Positions 1 through 8,873 are shown, numbered from the stretch's first letter. The stretch: 64,000 nt of DNA from an uncultured Thermomicrobiaceae bacterium (GCA_938082375.1 CALKCJ010000016.1:1-64000), one strand, 5' to 3'. Made by a program: numbers and translations. Notes: a model not told the origin generated them from the sequence alone.

Positions 1-1734
1 CTCCGTTTCACGTTCAGCCCCGTCCAGTCGTTCATCGCCGAGGCCCGGCGGACGTCCGACCTCTTCGTCGGCAGCCGCATCCTGGCCGAGCTCGCCACCG
101 CGGCGGCTGAGTCGGTCGATGCCGATGGTGGGGAACTGGTCTTCCCCGCCTCGCTCCGCGGCACCCAGCACGACGCGCCCAATGTTATCGTCGCTGTGGT
201 GCCCTGGGAGCAGGCCGAGAGCATCGCTCAGAACGCCGAGGGCGCCCTGCAGGCCCGCTGGCAGACGATAGCCGAAGAGGCGAAGCGCGCGCTGGCTGAC
301 CTGCTGCCGACCGACACAGTCTGGGGCGAGACCTGGCAGCGACAGACCGAGCACCTCTGGGAAATCTACTGGGCCGCCGCACGGCTCGACGGCTCCTACG
401 GTGAAGCGTTCCGCCGAGCTGGCCAGGGGTTGGCCGCCACCAAGCGGCTGCGCCCGTTCGCTCAGGTCGAGGAGCCCGGAATCAAGGACAGCCTCAGCGG
501 CAGCCGCTCCGCACTCCGCACCCGCTCACTCGACGCGAGTGAGTACTGGAAGAGCGTTCGCCAGAAGCAGCGAGGCCCCGGGGCGGTGGGCGAGCACGAG
601 CGGCTCGACGCGCTCGGCGCGGTGAAGCGCTTCGCTCGCCTGGCCCGCGGGGAGACGTTCCCCTCGGTTCCGACCATCGCCGCCCGGCCGTTTCTCGACC
701 AGGCGGAGCAGCGTGTAACGTCGCAGCTCGAGGCATACGCACGGGTCTTGGAGGAGCTGTTCCGAGCTTGCGGGGTCGACCCGCAGGCGATGCGCCGTTC
801 GACCAGCCCCTCCTTTCCCTACGACGGCGGCTTCCTCTTTCAGAACCGGCTGGAGCGCGAGGCGCTCGCCGAAGAGCTGGGGCTGGAACCACAGCAGATC
901 CCCGAGGCGGAGCGTGCAGCAGCGGTCGACGCCTTGCGGAAGCTGTATGCCGCGGCGGGACGGCGGGGTGGGCCGTCACCCTATGTGGCAGTGGTCGTCC
1001 TCGACGGCGACTCGATGGGCAAACGCATCAACGACTTGTTGACAAGCCAGGACTCTTCTGAGGCGCACCGGGCCTTCAGCCGGCGGCTTGCTGAGTTCGC
1101 CGATGCGGTGCGAGCGCTTGAGCGCGAGTCCAAGCAGGTGGAGGTGGTCTACAACGGCGGTGACGACGTGCTGGCCCTCGCGCCGGCCCAGCTCGCGCTC
1201 GACTTCGCCAGTCTGGCCGCAGAACGATTTCAAGAGATCACCAAGGGCACCGCGTCGGCGGGGATCGCCATCGCCCACTGGTTGCAGCCGCTGGGCGACG
1301 CGCTCAAAGCGGCGCGCCAGGCCGAAGAGCACGCCAAGCAGGTTAGGGGGAAAGCGGCCGTGTGCCTGGAACTCCGGCGGCGCAGCGGCGAGATCACCAG
1401 CGTGCGGGCGAAATGGGAACAGCTCAAAGTGCTCGATATCGGCTCGCTGATCAAGCTCTTCCGCACCGACCGGCTGTCTGGCCGTTTGCCCTATGCGCTG
1501 CGCGAGTCGGCGCGAGCGTTCGCCGGCGCTGGCCCTGATTTCCAGGCCGAGATCAAGCGCGTTGTCACCCGGCAAGGCGAGTGGCCGGAGGGGAGCGAGC
1601 GAGAGCGCGACGCGCTGGTTGAGCGCCTCACCGGCTTCGCGCGGGCGTTGCAGGACACCGGCCTCGGCGGCGCGGAGGAGCTGACCGGCTGGCTGGTGGT
1701 CGCTCGCTTCCTAGCGGCTGGAGGTGAGGAGTGA
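1..1734 (+). CDS. cmr2: Type III-B CRISPR effector large subunit Cas10/Cmr2 (5' end outside window)
   Basis: Signature subunit of the Cmr complex, which senses target RNA and makes cyclic oligoadenylate messengers with its palm domain. The frame is open from base 1, before the first internal GTG/ATG, and the residues there (FTFSPVQSFIAEARR, then DLFVG) are the classic Cmr2 N-terminal motif. The true start is therefore upstream and probably only a few codons away. The first palm motif DGDSMGK begins at 1003, and the cyclase motif GGDD is at 1156-1167 in the context VYNGGDDVL, so both catalytic elements are intact. No HD nuclease domain is visible. HD-less Cmr2 proteins start at this same motif, but an HD domain upstream of the window cannot be excluded. 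Its TGA overlaps the cmr3 GTG by four bases. Confidence 0.95.
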   Translation, partial: LRFTFSPVQSFIAEARRTSDLFVGSRILAELATAAAESVDADGGELVFPASLRGTQHDAPNVIVAVVPWEQAESIAQNAEGALQARWQTIAEEAKRALADLLPTDTVWGETWQRQTEHLWEIYWAAARLDGSYGEAFRRAGQGLAATKRLRPFAQVEEPGIKDSLSGSRSALRTRSLDASEYWKSVRQKQRGPGAVGEHERLDALGAVKRFARLARGETFPSVPTIAARPFLDQAEQRVTSQLEAYARVLEELFRACGVDPQAMRRSTSPSFPYDGGFLFQNRLEREALAEELGLEPQQIPEAERAAAVDALRKLYAAAGRRGGPSPYVAVVVLDGDSMGKRINDLLTSQDSSEAHRAFSRRLAEFADAVRALERESKQVEVVYNGGDDVLALAPAQLALDFASLAAERFQEITKGTASAGIAIAHWLQPLGDALKAARQAEEHAKQVRGKAAVCLELRRRSGEITSVRAKWEQLKVLDIGSLIKLFRTDRLSGRLPYALRESARAFAGAGPDFQAEIKRVVTRQGEWPEGSERERDALVERLTGFARALQDTGLGGAEELTGWLVVARFLAAGGEE

Positions 1735-2813
1735 GAGCACTGTTCCTGGAGCCACTCGACGTCTGGATGTTCCGCGACGGCCGGCCGTTCGACGCCGGGC
1801 AAGCGCACCGTGCCGAATCGCGCTTTCCGCCGCTGCCGACGACGGTGCAGGGCGCGCTGCGGGCCTTCCACCTGGCGGTCGTGCGCAAGGACGTGCCGTT
1901 CGACGATGCCGCCGCGATCGAGGCGGCCGTTGGGCCAGCCGACGGCTGGGGACCGCTGCGGATGTGCGGCCCGTTCCTCGCCCGGCGTACCGCGGGCGGC
2001 CGGGTCGAGCGTCTCTTCCCGCCTCCGGCGGACGCCGTACCGTCCGAGAACGGTATCGCCCGCCTGCCGGCGCCGGTCTCGCCGCCGGAATGGCTGCGGA
2101 CGAACGCGCCGGTGCCGGGGCTCTTTCCGCTCTGGGAAGCCGAGCGAGAGCGAGCGGAGCGCTCGGGTAAAGGAGAGCCACGACTCTGGCTCACGCTCCC
2201 TGCTCTTCGGGCCTACCTCGACCGGAAGGCAGTCGCCGGCAGAGCAGAGGACACGATCTGGCAGCGCGAGGTGCGGGTCGGGATCGCGCAGGACTCGTCG
2301 CTCCGCGTCACGATGGAGGGGCGCTACTACGAGGCGGGCTATGTACGGCTCGCGCCTGGCTACGGGCTGCTAGTCGAGTTCGCCGGACTCGAGGGCTGGC
2401 CTGAGCGCGGGGTGCTCGCGCTCGGCGGCGAGCGACGCTCGGCCAGCTTCGAGGTCGTCCAGATCGACGCGCTGCCTTCGGCGCCACATCCGCTGCCGGA
2501 GCGCTTCTCGGTCTACCTGGCCACGCCGGCCTGCTTCGACTGCGGCTGGCGACCGCGCGACTGGAGTGCCCTTTTCGACGGGCAGGTCGAGCTGGTCGCG
2601 GCGGCGGTGCCCCGGTACGAGGCTGCCGGCGGATTCAGCCTGGCGGGAAACCAGCACCGTTCCGCGCGCCGCTTCGTGCCGGCGGGTAGCATCTACTCGT
2701 TCCATGCCGAGAAAGGGGCTCGGCTGCGCACTGTCGAAGGCTGCTGGTGGCCCAGTTTTACCCAATGGGGTGCGGAGATCGGATTCGGTGTCGCAGTGAT
2801 CGGAGCGTGGTGA
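1731..2813 (+). CDS. cmr3: CRISPR type III-B RAMP protein Cmr3
   Basis: RAMP-fold Cas5-group subunit that caps the crRNA 5' tag end of the Cmr complex next to Cmr2. The 360-residue protein opens with the family hallmark FLEPLDVWMFRDGRPF, followed by SRFPPLPTTVQGALRA. The C-terminus carries the glycine-rich RAMP-like FSLAGNQHRSARRFVPAGS and ends GAEIGFGVAVIGAW. The length is normal for Cmr3. The GTG start at 1731 overlaps the cmr2 stop as GTGA, with GAGGTGAGGA just upstream serving as ribosome binding site, which indicates translational coupling. cmr4 begins one base after its stop. Confidence 0.95.
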   Translation: MRALFLEPLDVWMFRDGRPFDAGQAHRAESRFPPLPTTVQGALRAFHLAVVRKDVPFDDAAAIEAAVGPADGWGPLRMCGPFLARRTAGGRVERLFPPPADAVPSENGIARLPAPVSPPEWLRTNAPVPGLFPLWEAERERAERSGKGEPRLWLTLPALRAYLDRKAVAGRAEDTIWQREVRVGIAQDSSLRVTMEGRYYEAGYVRLAPGYGLLVEFAGLEGWPERGVLALGGERRSASFEVVQIDALPSAPHPLPERFSVYLATPACFDCGWRPRDWSALFDGQVELVAAAVPRYEAAGGFSLAGNQHRSARRFVPAGSIYSFHAEKGARLRTVEGCWWPSFTQWGAEIGFGVAVIGAW

Positions 2814-2814
2814 T

Positions 2815-3759
2815 ATGGCAGAGGCACACGCGTTGCTCTTCGCCTACTGCGAGACGCCGGTACACGCCGGCACGGGCCGATCGGTCGGCACGGTCGACCT
2901 GCCGATCCAGCGGGAGCGGATTACCGGCTATCCGGTCGTCCAGGCATCGAGCGTCAAGGGCGTGCTGCGGGCGATGACGACGCCGAACGAGGCAGAGGCG
3001 AACGACGCTGAGCGGCACCGCGCGGTGTTCGGGCCCGACGACCCGACGAAGGCGCACGAGCATGCTGGCGCGCTCCAAGTCACCGACCTCAGTGTCGTGC
3101 TCTTCCCAGTGCGCTCGCTCGCTGGCGTCTTCGCCTGGACGACGAGCCTCCCCGCCCTGGCACGCCTCGCCCGGCTGGCGGCACTGGCCGGTGTCTCCCT
3201 CGACTGGTCGATCCCCGAGCAGGGGCCGGACAGTGACGTTGCCTGGGTCGCTGTCCAGAGCGCGCTGAGCATCCCCACGGCGGAGGGTTCGTCGGTCGTC
3301 CTCGAGGAGTTCAGCTTTACGGCCAAGACCAGCTCAGCCGACTTCGTCGAGCAGCTCGGAGGGTGGCTCGCGGAGAACGCGCTCCCTGCTGGCGAAGAGT
3401 ACGGCTGGTGGAAGCGCAACCTCACCTCGCACCTCTGCGTCCTGCACGACGACGCCTTCCGCGACTTCGTGCAATACGGCACGGAAGTGGAAGCGCACGT
3501 CCGCCTCGACTCCGGCACGAAGACGGTCGCTCAGGGTGCGCTCTGGACGACCGAGGCGGTGCCGGCCGAGACGCTCTTCGCCGGTCTGCTCGCGGCCACG
3601 CGCTCGCGGTACCCGAGGGTGAAGAAGGACGGGTACAGCCTTTTGAGGTGGCTTACTCAGCGTCTCGACGGCAAGCGCACTCGGATCGGCGGCGACGAGA
3701 CGACGGGCCGCGGGTCGGTGGCGCTGCGCGTGGTGCAGGGGGGAGGGCAGCGAGGATGA
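2815..3759 (+). CDS. cmr4: CRISPR type III-B RAMP protein Cmr4 (backbone, target-RNA nuclease subunit)
   Basis: Cas7-group protein that polymerises along the crRNA. In this family the subunit cuts target RNA at regular intervals. The 314-residue sequence starts with a recognisable Cmr4 N-terminus (TPVHAGTGRSVGTVDLPIQRE, with the RITGYPVVQASSVKGVLR segment after it). An acidic thumb-loop residue is the known catalytic position, and the segment GPDDPTKAHEHAG/ALQVTDLSV fits, though the exact aspartate is not proven here. The C-terminal RIGGDETTGRGSVALR is the usual glycine-rich Cmr4 ending. Its TGA overlaps the cmr5 ATG as ATGA. Confidence 0.95.
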   Translation: MAEAHALLFAYCETPVHAGTGRSVGTVDLPIQRERITGYPVVQASSVKGVLRAMTTPNEAEANDAERHRAVFGPDDPTKAHEHAGALQVTDLSVVLFPVRSLAGVFAWTTSLPALARLARLAALAGVSLDWSIPEQGPDSDVAWVAVQSALSIPTAEGSSVVLEEFSFTAKTSSADFVEQLGGWLAENALPAGEEYGWWKRNLTSHLCVLHDDAFRDFVQYGTEVEAHVRLDSGTKTVAQGALWTTEAVPAETLFAGLLAATRSRYPRVKKDGYSLLRWLTQRLDGKRTRIGGDETTGRGSVALRVVQGGGQRG

Positions 3760-4160
3760 GCGGGGCGACACAGCCGAGTCGGCAGCGGAGCCTAGAGCAG
3801 CAGCGCGCGGCCGCTGCCTGGCAGTGTGTCCAGTCGGCCAAAGGGAAGTCGTGGAGCCGTGACTACAGCCAGCTCGCCAAGAGCCTGCCGGCCATGGTGC
3901 AGGTGAACGGGCTCGGCCAGGCCCTGGCGTTCCTGCGGTCCAAAAGGAAGGAGGGAAGCAACGAGCACGCTCGCCTCGCGGCCGATGTCTCGCGCTGGGT
4001 GAGCCAGCAACTGCTCGGGAGCGCGCGGGACGATCTGATCCCCTGGATCATCGGCCAGGCGTCTTCGGCGGAGTACCGGCGCGCCACCGCTGAGGCGCTG
4101 GCCTTCTTGAACTGGCTCCGCCGCTTTGCCGAGGCTGAACTGGGGGAGGACGGGCAATGA
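3756..4160 (+). CDS. cmr5: CRISPR type III-B small subunit Cmr5
   Basis: Small, mostly helical subunit that lines the inner filament of the Cmr complex. The 134-residue reading has typical Cmr5 features: an N-terminal SLEQQRAAAAWQ helix, then AKSLPAMVQVNGLGQALAFL, where the VNGLGQALAF segment is diagnostic. A helical C-terminus follows with ATAEALAFLNWLRRFAEAEL. The open frame extends further upstream, but the ATG at 3756 is chosen. It overlaps the cmr4 stop by four bases, follows a GGGAGGGCAGCGAGG purine tract, and gives the normal family length. Confidence 0.93.
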   Translation: MSGATQPSRQRSLEQQRAAAAWQCVQSAKGKSWSRDYSQLAKSLPAMVQVNGLGQALAFLRSKRKEGSNEHARLAADVSRWVSQQLLGSARDDLIPWIIGQASSAEYRRATAEALAFLNWLRRFAEAELGEDGQ

Positions 4161-5080
4161 GCCGGCCACGCGAGCCACGCGGCCCACGACCCGGGGGAAA
4201 GCCTGGCCGGCCTCCCGCCTACCAGCAGCGATCCGAGCACAGCGAGGCTAGAGAGCTCATGCGGCCACCGCTTCCGCGCTCGGCCGTCGTGGCATGGGAG
4301 CGGGCTCGACAGAGCAGGGAGCTCATCAACCCCGGCCTGCTCTTCGACCGCTACGTGCCGCGGAGAGCGGTCGAAGACGAACGCGACCGTGCGGCGCCGC
4401 GACGCGACCACTTGGAAAGCGTCTGCGGGGCGGTCGCTCGCTTGGCTGCGCACGAGCTTGCGCGCGCCTACCACGCCCGCTGGGAAGCGATGGTGCGGGC
4501 GGCTGGTGCCGAGCCGTGGACGATGCGAACCCACACGCGGCTGGTGACCGGCCTCGGCCGCGGCGGACCGCTCGAGGTCGGGTTCCGGTTTGACCGCCTT
4601 GGCGTCCCAGTACTGCCGGGGAGCGGCGTCAAGGGAGTGGCGCGCGCCTATGCTGAGTTGGTCGAGGGACGCGACGAGACCGATTCCGACTTCCTGGCTG
4701 TCTTCGGCCGGGCGCCGAGGGCGGGCGAATCGCAAGAGGTCGCCCAGGCCGGGCAGCTCGTCTTCTTCGACGCGATCCCGGTCGAAGGTCTCCGACTTGA
4801 GCTCGACGTGATGACACCACACTATCCTGACTACTATCAGGGCACGCAGCCGCCCACTCCCTGGCAGAACCCGGTACCGATCACGTTCCTCACCGTCGCC
4901 CCGGGTGCGAGCTTTGCCTTTGCCGTCGGCCTGCGGCTGGGCGTGACCGATCCCGACCGCCGGCTGCGCGCGCTCGCTGAGGGCTGGCTGCGCCGGGGCC
5001 TCGCCGAGCTCGGCTTCGGGGCCAAGACGACCAGCGGCTACGGGCGGTTTGCCGACATCACTGGGGAGGTACAGCGATGA
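4157..5080 (+). CDS. cmr6: CRISPR type III-B RAMP protein Cmr6
   Basis: Cas7-group subunit at the 3' end of the crRNA in the Cmr complex. The 307-residue protein has a basic, low-complexity first 50 residues and then the RAMP core. TRLVTGLGRGGPLEVGFRFD is followed by LPGSGVKGVARAYAE, the family hallmark, and the C-terminal ELGFGAKTTSGYGRF is the glycine-rich RAMP loop. The ATG overlaps the cmr5 stop as ATGA, and its own stop overlaps the next gene the same way. The effector operon therefore continues into the CARF gene as one transcription unit. Confidence 0.95.
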   Translation: MSRPREPRGPRPGGKPGRPPAYQQRSEHSEARELMRPPLPRSAVVAWERARQSRELINPGLLFDRYVPRRAVEDERDRAAPRRDHLESVCGAVARLAAHELARAYHARWEAMVRAAGAEPWTMRTHTRLVTGLGRGGPLEVGFRFDRLGVPVLPGSGVKGVARAYAELVEGRDETDSDFLAVFGRAPRAGESQEVAQAGQLVFFDAIPVEGLRLELDVMTPHYPDYYQGTQPPTPWQNPVPITFLTVAPGASFAFAVGLRLGVTDPDRRLRALAEGWLRRGLAELGFGAKTTSGYGRFADITGEVQR

Positions 5081-6441
5081 GCGGCGTGATCGAGCGAGTC
5101 CTCGTCCTCAACGTCGGCAAGCCGAGCGACGGCGCGATCGCCGACCGGCCGGAGGCGTACGCGCTGCGCCATGTGAACCCAAACTACGCGGTCTTCGTGT
5201 GCTCGCACAAAGGTGAAGGTCAGTCCGGAACGACGGAGTTCGTCCAGCGCTACGCCGAGCTGATCCGGCTGCCGGCAGCTCACTACGAGGTGCTGCCGCT
5301 GGATGACCCGGACGACTTGGTAGGGGTCTACGAGCGGGCGAGCGCGCTGCTGCAACGCCTGTGCCGGGAGCGGCCGCAAGCCCGCATCCTGGTCGACTAC
5401 ACCGCCGGCACCAAGTCGATGAGCGCAGGCCTGGCGATGGCCGCGATCGACCAGGAGGACGATCGAATCGAGCTGCGACTCGTCCGCGGGGTGCGCGGCA
5501 AGTTCGCCACCGTGGTTCCTGGCACGGAGAGCTTCCGGCCGGTCAGCCGCGTCCACGACCTGCGCGCCCGGCGGCGGTTGCTCGCAATCCGGTCAGCCCT
5601 ACAGGACTTCGATTACGCAGGCGCCGCGCGCTCGCTCGACGAGCTGATCCAGAGCGACGTGTCGAGCGAGCTTGCTAGCCAGCTCCAGCAAGTATGTAAC
5701 CTCTGCCGCGCCTTCGACGCCTGGGATCGCTGGAATCTCGACCTGGCCGAACGAGTGCTGGCCCAATACCGTCGCCTACCGACCGGCGCGCAGCCGGCAT
5801 ACGAACGACTGGCTGTCCTCGACCAACTTCGGATCGTGCGCGACGCGTTCGCGGGCAAGGCCGACCTCGCCAGTGCCAAGGATCCCTACCTTGCGGTCGA
5901 AGATCTCCTGTTCAACGCCGAGCGGCGCGCGGCGCAGGGGCGCTACGACGACGCAGTGGCGCGGGTCTACCGCGCCCTCGAGCTGCTGGCCCAGCTCCGC
6001 CTGCGGGTGGCTCACGAGATCGATACGAGCGCGGTCGAGTCGGCGAAGATACCGGAGAGCATCAGAGAGGAGCTGGCAGCGACTCCACGGCGCGAAGGCC
6101 CGCCGAAAGTCGGGCTCGACTGGGCCTGGCGCCTCCTGGAAAACTGTCCCGGCGACCCGCTGGGACGCTGGTTCGCGGAACGGAAGACCCGCGTCCGCGA
6201 CTGGCTGGAGCACCGTAATTACTCGATCCTTGCCCACGGGCTTCGGCCGATCGGCGAGGCGACGTGGCAGATGGACGGGCGGGCTGGGATCGACCTCTGT
6301 CGCGAGGCGCTCGGGCGGCTGGCGGAGGCGAAGGGGCGCGCTCCGCTGCGTCACACTCAGTTTCCGCAGGAGGAGCTCCTGGCAGCGGTGGATGAGCACC
6401 CCCGGATACCAAGTAGGCTTGACGCTCTCGGTGTGAACTGA
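5077..6441 (+). CDS. CRISPR ancillary nuclease, TIGR02710-type CARF-HEPN protein
   Basis: Probable cyclic-oligoadenylate-activated RNase that works with the Cmr complex. The 454-residue protein begins with a Rossmann-like CARF domain (VLVLNVGKPSDG at the start, then LVDYTAGTKSMSAGLAMAA near residue 110, matching the conserved D-x-T-x-G-T-K-x-M motif of this family). A long helical middle follows, with AERRAAQGRYDDAVARVYRALELLAQ at about residues 285-310. Near the C-terminus, RNYSILAH (Arg380-x6-His387) fits the HEPN ribonuclease R-x4-6-H motif. The ATGA overlap with cmr6 places it in the same operon. CARF-HEPN nucleases of the Csm6/Csx1 type are known to respond to Cas10-made messengers. The assignment to the TIGR02710 branch is from motif recall. 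Confidence 0.85.
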   Translation: MSGVIERVLVLNVGKPSDGAIADRPEAYALRHVNPNYAVFVCSHKGEGQSGTTEFVQRYAELIRLPAAHYEVLPLDDPDDLVGVYERASALLQRLCRERPQARILVDYTAGTKSMSAGLAMAAIDQEDDRIELRLVRGVRGKFATVVPGTESFRPVSRVHDLRARRRLLAIRSALQDFDYAGAARSLDELIQSDVSSELASQLQQVCNLCRAFDAWDRWNLDLAERVLAQYRRLPTGAQPAYERLAVLDQLRIVRDAFAGKADLASAKDPYLAVEDLLFNAERRAAQGRYDDAVARVYRALELLAQLRLRVAHEIDTSAVESAKIPESIREELAATPRREGPPKVGLDWAWRLLENCPGDPLGRWFAERKTRVRDWLEHRNYSILAHGLRPIGEATWQMDGRAGIDLCREALGRLAEAKGRAPLRHTQFPQEELLAAVDEHPRIPSRLDALGVN

Positions 6442-6517
6442 CGATCTTTTCATCGAGGTTGGGACGTGCGGGCCTGCATGAGACAGAGATTGGCCTAGTA
6501 GAGGATGGGGGACTGGC

Positions 6518-7420
6518 GTGTCCGGCCGTCGCGCGCTGCTGGTCGGGATCATGCTCGCGCTGATGTTGGCCCTGCTGCCGCCATTGAGGGCGGCCCGCGC
6601 GGCCGGCGGAGGGATGAACGCGGCCTTGTCTCGTACCTGGGCGCGGACAGATCGGCCGGTGGCCGAGGGCCAGGCGAACCGGACGTGGATGTGGGGCGCG
6701 GGGCCGTTCACCAACGTGCTGTTCGAACAGTATGACGAGGGGTCGATGGGTGGCTTCCGGATGGTGCAGTACTTCGACAAGGCGCGGATGGAGATTACCG
6801 ATACAGAAGCCGACCCGGTGAATCCCTGGTACGTCACAAACGGCTTGTTGGCCAAGGAACTGATTACCGGGCAGCTCCAGCTCGGCCACAACCGCTTCTG
6901 GCAGGGGCCACCAGCGCTGGTCAACGTGGCCGGCGACCCGAACGACCCGAACAGGCCAACGTACGCGACCTTCAACGCGCTGACGGGACACCAGCCGTTG
7001 CCGGTCGGCTGGACGAACATCCAGACGGTCGATCGGGCCGGCAACGTAGGCGCGAACCAGAGCCTGGCGGGCTACGGTGTGACAGCCGTGACGCTCGTTC
7101 CGGAAACGATCCACACTGTCGCTTCGGTCTTCTGGAAGTTCATGCACAGTGAAGCACGGGTCTACCAGGATAGCGGTTTCCGGGACGGGAGGCTCTCCGA
7201 GAACCCGTTCTATGCCACCGGCTACCCGTTGACCGAGGCGTACTCGACGACGGTGCTGGTCGGCGGGATGCCGAAGCTCGTACTGGTGCAGGTCTTCGAG
7301 CGCCAGGTGCTCACCTACACCCCGGGCAACCCACCGGGCTGGCAGGTCGAGGCGGGGAATGTCGGCCAGCACTACTACGCCTGGCGCTACGGGCAGCTTG
7401 GGATGACACCACAAACGTAG
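6518..7420 (+). CDS. Secreted protein of a Chloroflexi-type repeat family, function unknown
   Basis: The 300-residue product has a signal peptide (basic MSGRR, hydrophobic core LLVGIMLALMLALLPPL, AraA-type cleavage region at about residue 30). The mature part holds aromatic-rich blocks: FRMVQYFDKARMEI near residue 80, and a C-terminal block with FYATGYPLTEAY, VLVQVFERQVLTYTP and VEAGNVGQHYYAWRY. The GYPLTE / VQ-FER / Y-P / V..G.VG spacing also appears twice in the protein encoded at 15900-17807, so the two are related. The GTG start at 6518 follows GAGGATGGGG. It probably acts outside the membrane, and no enzyme motif is recognisable. It is unlikely to be part of the Cmr operon because a 76-base gap separates them. 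Confidence 0.75.
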   Translation: MSGRRALLVGIMLALMLALLPPLRAARAAGGGMNAALSRTWARTDRPVAEGQANRTWMWGAGPFTNVLFEQYDEGSMGGFRMVQYFDKARMEITDTEADPVNPWYVTNGLLAKELITGQLQLGHNRFWQGPPALVNVAGDPNDPNRPTYATFNALTGHQPLPVGWTNIQTVDRAGNVGANQSLAGYGVTAVTLVPETIHTVASVFWKFMHSEARVYQDSGFRDGRLSENPFYATGYPLTEAYSTTVLVGGMPKLVLVQVFERQVLTYTPGNPPGWQVEAGNVGQHYYAWRYGQLGMTPQT

Positions 7421-7423
7421 ACA

Positions 7424-7871
7424 GCGCTCGGTGGCCCGTTCGTCGAGGTTCGCCCCGAAGAGCTCCCGTACATCGACACTATTTTCCTGACGCTCGCAGC
7501 TTCAGAGCGGGCTCGATCCGCTCCTCTTCCTGCTCGACCATCCCGATCCCGGTAACCCGCAGTGGCGCGCGGACGTCGAATGGCGCCTGATCTTCATGCA
7601 GGATGCTGTGCGCACGCTCCGCGATGTCGCTCCGCCGCCCCGGCTGAGCGCCGGGCATAGCCAGGTGCTCGGCGCGCTGAACTATTTCGAGAGGGCAGCC
7701 CAGGAACTGCGGCAGTACCTCGCCACGGGCGATAGCACGCTGGTTCGTGCAACGTCCTACGATCTGCTCCAGGGACTCGCTGCCCTGGATGATCTCGGTC
7801 TCCTGACCACGCGGGGATCAGCCCAGGCTGTCTTCAGCGGCGAGTTGCGATCCGCTCGGCGTGATGCCTAG
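7424..7871 (+). pseudogene. Frameshifted remnant of an unknown coding sequence
   Basis: Two reading frames with coding-like third-position GC join here. Bases 7424 to about 7508 read GPFVEVRPEELPYIDTIFLT in one frame. From about 7509 the reading continues as GLDPLLFLLDHPDPGNPQWR and runs to the TAG at 7869-7871. The first frame has no start codon after the stop of the previous gene, and the second has none until ATG 7596. Joining them needs one extra base or two lost bases near the G run at 7507-7511. ATG 7596 alone would give 91 residues, largely helical, with no family I recognise. A decayed gene is the simplest reading; a real 91-residue protein cannot be excluded. Confidence 0.55.
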
Positions 7872-7884
7872 GGGGCATTCCTGC

Positions 7885-8862
7885 ATGTTCTACCCTCAGT
7901 GCGGTGTGGAGACGATCCCCGGTGCTCGATACTGCGCCGCCTGTGGTAGGGCGCTGCCTGTCGACCATGTCCAGCCGACCGAGGGACGCGAACAGTCACG
8001 AGATGTGCCGCCGCCCCACGGCGCGATGGCACCTGCTGCACAGGTGGCTGCCGATCCTGGCGACCCCATGGAGGGGCGTGACCCTGAGCCGACAGTGATC
8101 CCCTTCCCGGCGCGGCCGGTTGAGCCAGCGTCTCAGCAGCCCACCACCGCGGCGACAGTACAGGCCGGCGGTGATGGCCAGGCGAGAGAGGGCGACCTTA
8201 GCGAGCGTCCGCGGGTAAAGCTGTCTCGGCCGGCCGCCCTCACCTGGCTGGCGGCCCTGAGCGTCGCGCTCGTGCTCGCGCTCGGTATCGGCAGGGCCCT
8301 GGCCTTGACCGAAGTCTCGCGACGCGATGAGACGATCGCGGACTACCAGCGCCAGGTCGCAGCGCTGACCGGGGCCAACCTGGCCTACCAGGATCAGGTC
8401 GACGGGCTGGTCGGCGAGCGCGACCGGCTGGCTCAGGAGCGCGCGGCACTGAGTGGGGAGCGCGATGCGCTAGTCGCTGAGCGGGATACGCTCAACGCGA
8501 CCATTAAAGATCTGGAGGCGACCGTTGCCGAGTACGAGAAGCAGGTCGCAGACCTGAACGCCCGGCTCGGGGAGCAGGGTCGCCAGCTCGCCCAGGCGCG
8601 TGAGGAGGCCTCGCGGCAGCAGACGCGTGCCGAGGAGGCTGAAGCCTTCGGCGTGATCATGAGCCAGGTCGTGGCACTGGATGACGAGATCCACGAGGAG
8701 TTCGGGCGGTTCTTCGTCGCGGTCCTCGAGATGCAGGACGCCTACTACCAGCGCAACAGCTTAGCCTTCGAGAACGCCTTCTACCGCGCTGAGCAGAGCA
8801 GGGCACGGCTCGACCAGCTCTTCGCCGAGCGCGACCGGCTTCTGGCCCAGCTCGGGTACTAG
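7885..8862 (+). CDS. Zinc-ribbon, single-TM, coiled-coil membrane protein
   Basis: The 325-residue protein starts at ATG 7885, about nine bases after a GGGGG tract; an in-frame GTG at 7861 is also possible. The N-terminus MFYPQCG...RYCAACGRALP is a double-zinc-ribbon leader in which the first cysteine of the usual MFCPQCG is replaced by tyrosine, so metal binding may be impaired. A proline/glutamine-rich linker leads to one TM segment (TWLAALSVALVLALGIG, about residues 125-142). A long coiled coil of QVDGLVGERDRLAQERAALS-type heptads follows, and a short helical tail ends the protein. The protease gene at 8874 begins 11 bases downstream and probably shares its mRNA. The role is unknown; envelope scaffold or sensor is a guess. 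Confidence 0.7.
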   Translation: MFYPQCGVETIPGARYCAACGRALPVDHVQPTEGREQSRDVPPPHGAMAPAAQVAADPGDPMEGRDPEPTVIPFPARPVEPASQQPTTAATVQAGGDGQAREGDLSERPRVKLSRPAALTWLAALSVALVLALGIGRALALTEVSRRDETIADYQRQVAALTGANLAYQDQVDGLVGERDRLAQERAALSGERDALVAERDTLNATIKDLEATVAEYEKQVADLNARLGEQGRQLAQAREEASRQQTRAEEAEAFGVIMSQVVALDDEIHEEFGRFFVAVLEMQDAYYQRNSLAFENAFYRAEQSRARLDQLFAERDRLLAQLGY

Positions 8863-8873
8863 AGGATCAGGCC

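Noticed and set aside
1-1734. Cmr2 starting at the internal GTG at position 196
   Set aside because: The frame is open to base 1 and the upstream residues contain the conserved SPVQSFIAEARR motif, so the start lies outside the window.
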